Below are positions 38,504 to 42,734 of a stretch of DNA of 42,734 nucleotides, piece after piece. The stretch lies in NCBI GenBank assembly GCA_964547995.1, contig CAZJRB010000061.1:1-42734 (forward strand). Reading direction: 5' to 3'. The translations under genes and the position numbers were made by a program. This DNA comes from CAZJRB01 sp964547995. GTDB lineage: Bacteria; Planctomycetota; Planctomycetia; Pirellulales; Thermoguttaceae. The first letter of the stretch is position 1. The number at the start of each line of letters is the position of its first letter. A model generated the notes under the pieces. It searched no databases. It was given only the letters and a program-made list of their open reading frames with translations, and was not told the origin of the DNA.

Positions 38504-40732
38504 ATGAGGGCACTATGTCTTGCACTTGTCTTCTGTCTGGCGGGGTATACAACGGCAGCAGAACCCCTGAAGGAAATTAAGATCGTCAACGATCGTGCCC
38601 CCGATTGCTCGTCGCTGAAGTCGATTGTCGAGACGGTAACACGCGGGTGCAAAACCGACGACGAGAAGATGATCGCGATCTACAACTTTTGCCGGTACGA
38701 CCACTATCACCACGCCTATCCGAATGAGCCGGGCGGGATATCGGCGTTGAAGTTTATCAACGTCTACGGCTGGGGGCTCTGCGGCGGGCAACACGCCGTG
38801 ATGTCCGCGCTATGGGAGGCGGCCGGATACAAGCGGCGATTCGTCGGTTGGTCGGGACACACGACCGTCGAGGTCTTCTACGGCGGCCGCTGGCACTATC
38901 TCGACACCTTTCTGAAGTTCTACACGTGGGTACCCGACCCGCAGAGCCCCGGCGGACGCACCATCGCCAGCCAGGAAGACATCAAGGCCAACCCCGGCTT
39001 GGTCAACGACGCGTTCGTCATGGACCAGGCGAGAAAGGTCTGCTACCCGAAGGATAACCGGTTTGATTACGTCGGGGACAAGGTCAACTGGACGGCGCCC
39101 GCCTTTGTGGTCTGCGGTGATACGCTCGCTGGCGTCGTCAGCGGTGTTCGCACCAACCGGGACGCCGGTGCGCCGCGCGGCTGGGGCGGAATGAAGTTTG
39201 ACGATCCCGACTATTCAACGGCCGTCAACCTGGCACCCGGCTATTCGCTGACGCTCGATTGGAACAAGATCGACGACGCCTTTTACTTCCGCGGCAGAGA
39301 CAAGGGGCCTTACCATACGTGCGGCGACAAGGACTACCGCAATTGCCCCTCCATCGGGCCAATCCTCGAGCCGTACAACGCGCTCGGCCGGTCGCGGACC
39401 TGGTCGAACGGGACGCTGCTTTTCAAGCCCGATTTCCGCAACGATGCGTTCCTTTCGAGTTTCAAGGAAACGGAAAACGTTGTCTATCGCAATGGTGCGC
39501 TGCATCCGAAGGACTCCGCAAAGTCGGGTGTAGTGGTCATCGAGATGTCCTCGCCGTACGTGGTGGCGAAGGCATCGGGCAAGATCGACTCCGAAGGGGC
39601 GAAGGTCGAAATTTCCAAGGACCTGAAGAGCTGGGCCCCGGTCGATTTGGCCGACATGACCAAGGCCGTGGTCGGCACCTACAGTTACTATGTTCGCGTG
39701 ACGTTCCAGAAGCCGGTCACGGCCATCGAGCTTAGGAGCATTGTCCAGCACAACCAAGAGGCCCTGCCCTATCTGGCCCCCGGTGAGAACAAGATCACCG
39801 TCACGGCGGTCGATCCGCAGTCGCTCGGCAAAAACCGGCTGGTGGTCACCTATGCCTACTGCCCCGGTTGGCGCGACCGAACGCCCGAGGAAGTCTTCGA
39901 ACGGGACGCGGAGATCGCCCGGGCGCACTACGCCCACTGGGTGGAGACGCCGATTGTCGTCCAGAAGACGATCGAGAAGTTCCCCGCCACGTTCGAGATC
40001 CCCGTGCCGACGCGCAAGGGCAAGCAGCCGGTCTACCCGCGGATGGTTTTCCTCCGCCGGGAGGTGCTCGCGCCGGGCCAAGAGCCGCTGCCGGTTCCGG
40101 CGAAGCCGACGACGCCGAAAGTCGGCCCCGACGAAGAGCTGGCCACGCTGCCGAATCCCTGGCTGATCGGCGCGCAGCCGCCGCCGGCGATGCCCAAGCG
40201 GCCGACGAAGACGGAAACGCGGCCGCCAACGAAAGTCGGATACGTCTCCAAGCAGGGTGAGGTGTTCAACCACCAATTCGTCAAGTGGCTGAAGGACAAC
40301 TCGAACGCCTGGGTTCTGCTGGCCGACTTCGATACCGGCAACCTGCCGGACGTGAAATCGCTGGCCTCGGCGAAGCTGGTGTTTTACGTACACGAGGCCC
40401 ACGACAAGGCCCCGATGCAGGTAGCCGCCGTTGCGCTCGGCGCCCCGTTCGAGCCGGGCAAGCCGTACGATTTCTCCAAGCTTGGCAAGACCGCCGGCTC
40501 AACGGTTGTTCAGCGGGGCCAAGGGCCCGGCGCCCCGTTCGACCCGCCGCGACGCTACGAGATCGACGTCACGCGTGCAGTTCGGGCGTGGGCGCGCGGC
40601 GAGCCGCATCACGGGCTTGCGCTGCGCATCGTCCCCAACCGCGGCGTCGACGACGGCTGGACCGTCCGCTTCACCCCGGCCCGGGAGAAGCCGGTCGAGC
40701 TGGAAATAGCCACGTACACCGACCACCCGTAA
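38504..40732 (+). CDS. Secreted transglutaminase-like protein with C-terminal DNRLRE/CBM96-like domain
   Basis: A 742-residue protein with a Sec signal peptide (MRALCLALVFCLAGYTTAA). The N-terminal region carries a transglutaminase-type triad: C93 (YGWGLCGGQHAVMSALWEAAGY), H119 (GWSGHTTVEVFY) and D134 (RWHYLDTF). The middle portion (about 230-500) is beta-rich with NIDxLxRF-like repeats not recognised. Residues 620-742 (ADFDTGNLPDVKSLASAKLVFYVHE..., YEIDVTRAVRAWARGEPHHGLALRI) look like the DNRLRE or CBM96-type beta-sandwich common on secreted planctomycete enzymes. It may be a cell-surface amidase, protease or cross-linking enzyme. AGGAGG lies 5 nt before the ATG. The family calls are moderately sure, the substrate unknown. 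Confidence 0.72.
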   Translation: MRALCLALVFCLAGYTTAAEPLKEIKIVNDRAPDCSSLKSIVETVTRGCKTDDEKMIAIYNFCRYDHYHHAYPNEPGGISALKFINVYGWGLCGGQHAVMSALWEAAGYKRRFVGWSGHTTVEVFYGGRWHYLDTFLKFYTWVPDPQSPGGRTIASQEDIKANPGLVNDAFVMDQARKVCYPKDNRFDYVGDKVNWTAPAFVVCGDTLAGVVSGVRTNRDAGAPRGWGGMKFDDPDYSTAVNLAPGYSLTLDWNKIDDAFYFRGRDKGPYHTCGDKDYRNCPSIGPILEPYNALGRSRTWSNGTLLFKPDFRNDAFLSSFKETENVVYRNGALHPKDSAKSGVVVIEMSSPYVVAKASGKIDSEGAKVEISKDLKSWAPVDLADMTKAVVGTYSYYVRVTFQKPVTAIELRSIVQHNQEALPYLAPGENKITVTAVDPQSLGKNRLVVTYAYCPGWRDRTPEEVFERDAEIARAHYAHWVETPIVVQKTIEKFPATFEIPVPTRKGKQPVYPRMVFLRREVLAPGQEPLPVPAKPTTPKVGPDEELATLPNPWLIGAQPPPAMPKRPTKTETRPPTKVGYVSKQGEVFNHQFVKWLKDNSNAWVLLADFDTGNLPDVKSLASAKLVFYVHEAHDKAPMQVAAVALGAPFEPGKPYDFSKLGKTAGSTVVQRGQGPGAPFDPPRRYEIDVTRAVRAWARGEPHHGLALRIVPNRGVDDGWTVRFTPAREKPVELEIATYTDHP

Positions 40733-40834
40733 CCGCCGCCGTCAAGGCAAATTGGTCGTTTCCTTTCCAGGGAACGGGAAAAGAGCCTGGCCCGGGGTCT
40801 AAATAATCCCAAACATTTGACAAAGAAAACCGAA

Positions 40835-41815
40835 ATGAAGATCCGGTTTGAAGACATTGAACTTGCGTATCAATCCGTCAGCTTCGGGCAGTACGGGGAA
40901 AACTCGGCATGGCTGGACAAGTCCAGTGGGAAGATATACTGGCATTCGGAGTCTGGCGATTCCGACGAGATTCCCGAGGAAGTGTGGGAATCGCATGATG
41001 TCATCGAGATCCCCCATAAGAGAGACCTTGGGCTTGGTAGGCGGCTCGTGTTCAAGTTTGTGGAATCCACCATTCCGGACGACTACGACCGTGTTCGAGA
41101 GATTTTCAGCAGCCGTGGCGCCTATGCCCGATACAAGGTCCTCCTGGATTCGAAAGGCGTTCTTCAGAAATGGTATGATTTTGAGAATGCAGCGGAAGAA
41201 AATGCCCTTCGGCAGTGGTGCGAAGAGAACAACATTGAATTGCTTGAATCTGGAGGATCACTTGGGAGCTACGAAGTCGAACAGAAGTTTCCCGTCGAGG
41301 ACCTTGCCGGCGTGGCCGAGCGGATGGGGGCGTTGGGGGCGACCGTCGGCGAGCCGCAGGTCGAGGTGGATCTATATTTCGCCCATCCGGCCAGGGATTT
41401 TGCCGAGACGGACGAAGCCCTGCGAATCCGCCGCAAGGGCCAGAAGCACTTCATCACGTACAAGGGCCCGAAGATCGACCGGACGACCAAGACCCGGCGA
41501 GAGATCGACCTGCCGCTGCCGGCCGAAGCGGGGACGTTCGACGCGTGGCGCGGGATTCTCGAAGCGTTGGGGTTCTCGCCGGTCGCCGAAGTCCGCAAGT
41601 CACGCCGCAAGGCACACATCGCGTGGCAGGATCGCAACGTCGAATGTTCCTTGGACGAAGTCGACCGGCTCGGCACGTTTGTCGAGTTGGAATTGATCGC
41701 CGACGCCGAGCAGCTCGACACCGCCCGCGCGTGCATCGGCTCGCTGGCCGAGGAGTTAGGACTTTCCGGCAGCGAGCGGCGAAGCTATCTCGAACTGCTG
41801 CTGGAGCAAGAGTGA
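40835..41815 (+). CDS. UPF0158-CYTH fusion protein
   Basis: A 326-residue protein of two parts. Residues 1-138 match the UPF0158 pattern (KIYWHSESGDSDEIPEE, VFKFVESTI...IFSSRGAYARYKVLLDSKGVLQKWYDFENAAEENALRQWCEENNIEL). Residues 145-326 are a CYTH (CyaB-type) triphosphate-binding domain: ExExK at E147-V-E149-Q-K151, RIRRKGQKHFITYKGPK, EIDLPLP, RRKAHIAW and SLDEVDRLGTFVELELIA. CYTH proteins cleave or cyclise triphosphates, often ThTP. The base composition changes near 41260, with the first part AT-richer, so the UPF0158 part may be a recent in-frame acquisition. ATG at 40835 is preferred over an upstream TTG; no strong Shine-Dalgarno exists. Confidence 0.78.
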   Translation: MKIRFEDIELAYQSVSFGQYGENSAWLDKSSGKIYWHSESGDSDEIPEEVWESHDVIEIPHKRDLGLGRRLVFKFVESTIPDDYDRVREIFSSRGAYARYKVLLDSKGVLQKWYDFENAAEENALRQWCEENNIELLESGGSLGSYEVEQKFPVEDLAGVAERMGALGATVGEPQVEVDLYFAHPARDFAETDEALRIRRKGQKHFITYKGPKIDRTTKTRREIDLPLPAEAGTFDAWRGILEALGFSPVAEVRKSRRKAHIAWQDRNVECSLDEVDRLGTFVELELIADAEQLDTARACIGSLAEELGLSGSERRSYLELLLEQE

Positions 41816-41835
41816 CCGGGAGACAAAATCAAGCA

Positions 41836-41873
41836 GGAAGGGGCACCCGCCCCCCGGCCGATTCCCAGAACTC
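41836..41873. repeat. Half copy of the GC-rich hairpin seen at 11584
   Basis: GGAAGGGGCACCCGCCCCCC followed by GGCCGATTCCCAGAACTC matches the left arm and loop at 11584-11620 at most positions. The second arm is absent, so it looks truncated. It begins 21 nt after the CYTH gene. Confidence 0.5.
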
Positions 41874-42055
41874 TTGCCATAACTGTGGACACAACAGTGA
41901 ATTGCGATCGCCCCGCTCAAGGGGTATTGACGCGCGGACTAGGAAGTACCCCAAAATTGACAACCAAGCGATGCGTCGGTACACTGATTTTTTCTGGAAA
42001 ACCGGTTACCCGATAAGTTGGCGTGGAAAGAGATGGAGGCCATTGGTAACTCACG

Positions 42056-42289
42056 ATGCACTTCGAGATTATCGGCCCCATCACTGACGTGAGGACGATT
42101 GCCGTTGGTGGGCGAATCCGCGACATCATGCGGCTGCGCCGCCAATACGGTCCGGGTCGATGGCGCAAGCTGAAGGGGCTTGCGATGGTGCGGCTGGCCT
42201 CTGGTCACGTCTGCCGTGCGGAGTTACACTGGTACGAGGCACATGGTAAAGGCCGCAAGAAAATGAAGATCAAGAGAATCGTGGACTAA
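42056..42289 (+). CDS. Small basic hypothetical protein, first of a pair
   Basis: A 77-residue protein: EIIGPITDVRTIAVGGRIRDIMRLRRQYGPGRWRKLKGLAMVRL, then AELHWYEAHGKGRKKMKIKR. Recurrent small proteins with the RYGxGRWRKLKG...EIHWYEAHGIGR pattern are known in many genomes but have no assigned function. The basic, Arg/Lys-rich character would suit nucleic-acid binding, though this is only inference. It is followed by the next gene after 4 nt, so the two are co-transcribed. Confidence 0.65.
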   Translation: MHFEIIGPITDVRTIAVGGRIRDIMRLRRQYGPGRWRKLKGLAMVRLASGHVCRAELHWYEAHGKGRKKMKIKRIVD

Positions 42290-42293
42290 ATCT

Positions 42294-42524
42294 ATGGCAG
42301 CTTCCCGAGAAGCGAAGTTTGTTCTCTGCGTGCGCAACGAGGAGTGCGAAGATCTCGAGCTGAGGAAGGTCTACCGGGTTCTACCGGATGCGAAGGCGGC
42401 TCAAGAAGGTTACCTTCGCATCGTCGACGAATCTGGAGAAGATTACCTCTATCCCGGCTCCTACTTTGTTGCTGTGCGTTTGTCCCGCAAGGCACAAGAA
42501 GCACTGCTCGTCCCGCAGACGTAA
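42294..42524 (+). CDS. Small hypothetical protein, second of the pair
   Basis: A 76-residue acidic protein with AKFVLCVRNEECEDLELRKVYRVLPD and LRIVDESGEDYLYPGSYFVAVRLS. The pattern, a short beta-rich domain with a CVRNxE..DLE.RKVYRVLPD opening, is typical of small proteins found beside the previous family. The function is unknown. Only 4 nt separate it from the preceding stop. Confidence 0.65.
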   Translation: MAASREAKFVLCVRNEECEDLELRKVYRVLPDAKAAQEGYLRIVDESGEDYLYPGSYFVAVRLSRKAQEALLVPQT

Positions 42525-42734
42525 GGCCGCCAACAAGGCGGTCAAGCGGAACACCAAGAGCCGGCCGCTTGGCGGTCGCCCGCGCGCGATCAACCCGATC
42601 CTCCAAACTCGCCGCCTTCTTCTTCCCCCGCGGTGCCCCCATGTTTACCGTCAATCACGGGCACCGGCGGGCCGGCACTACTAGGTCGTGTTGATATTCA
42701 CATGACAGATGTCAGCAGCGAGGCCAAGCAGAGA
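42525..42734. other. Window end, no feature recognised
   Basis: These 210 bases contain no supported gene. The open frames on both strands lack ribosome-binding sites and family resemblance. Confidence 0.4.

Overview
The window looks like a GC-rich chromosome segment of a Planctomycetota bacterium, most like Pirellulales. This rests on gene content seen in the sequence: many secreted or Tat-exported proteins of families typical of that phylum (a formylglycine-type sulfatase, a DUF1080 / 3-keto-sugar hydrolase-like protein, two DUF6807 'PmoA-like' proteins, Gfo/Idh/MocA oxidoreductases, several xylose-isomerase-like TIM barrels, a PQQ-type beta-propeller, membrane-anchored squalene-cyclase-like barrels) and intergenic space full of GC-rich palindromes. 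No rRNA, tRNA, CRISPR array, prophage or replication origin was recognised.

Layout. 1-6.6 kb (+ strand): a secreted beta-propeller protein, a planctomycete-type HhH/HTH protein, a HIT hydrolase, three [NiFe]-hydrogenase maturation genes (endopeptidase, hypA, hypB) and a sulfatase. 6.7-10.2 kb (- strand): a three-gene regulatory operon (response regulator/HD-GYP, response regulator with a degenerate HD-GYP, response regulator fused to a histidine kinase). 10.9-11.5 kb: an HdeD-like membrane protein with a clear terminator. 11.7-15 kb (- strand): tandem DUF6807 paralogues followed by a DUF1080 protein. 15-20 kb: a pseudopilin-like protein, a REP-associated transposase (RAYT) inside inverted REP clusters, a polyprenol-phosphate-mannose-synthase-like glycosyltransferase, a sugar-nucleotide epimerase and a lone GspF-like protein. 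This stretch is dense in a palindrome family and 7-bp tandem arrays.

20-33.4 kb is a carbohydrate-catabolism neighbourhood: TIM-barrel isomerases, Gfo/Idh/MocA dehydrogenases, a mannose-6-phosphate-isomerase-like cupin, a DUF4432 aldose-epimerase-like protein and a Tat-exported phosphoesterase. Two accessory cassettes of visibly lower GC content are inserted in it. One (25.4-27.5 kb) is a nucleotidyltransferase (MNT), a 33-residue micro-ORF and a GHKL ATPase with a nuclease-like C-terminus. The other (30.4-32.1 kb) is an ABC/OLD-type ATPase translationally coupled to a TOPRIM/DUF4276-like protein. A third cassette (35.2-35.9 kb), a HEPN protein with a small partner, separates two paralogous membrane-anchored alpha/alpha-barrel genes. 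By domain logic all three resemble anti-phage or toxin-antitoxin modules, but none can be matched to a named system with certainty. They are the best candidates here for undescribed biology.

38-42.7 kb: a secreted transglutaminase-like protein behind a good sigma-70-type promoter and a roughly 200-nt leader, an in-frame UPF0158-CYTH fusion, and a pair of small conserved-looking hypothetical genes. Positions and motifs were read from the sequence. Family names are recognition from memory, without database searches.
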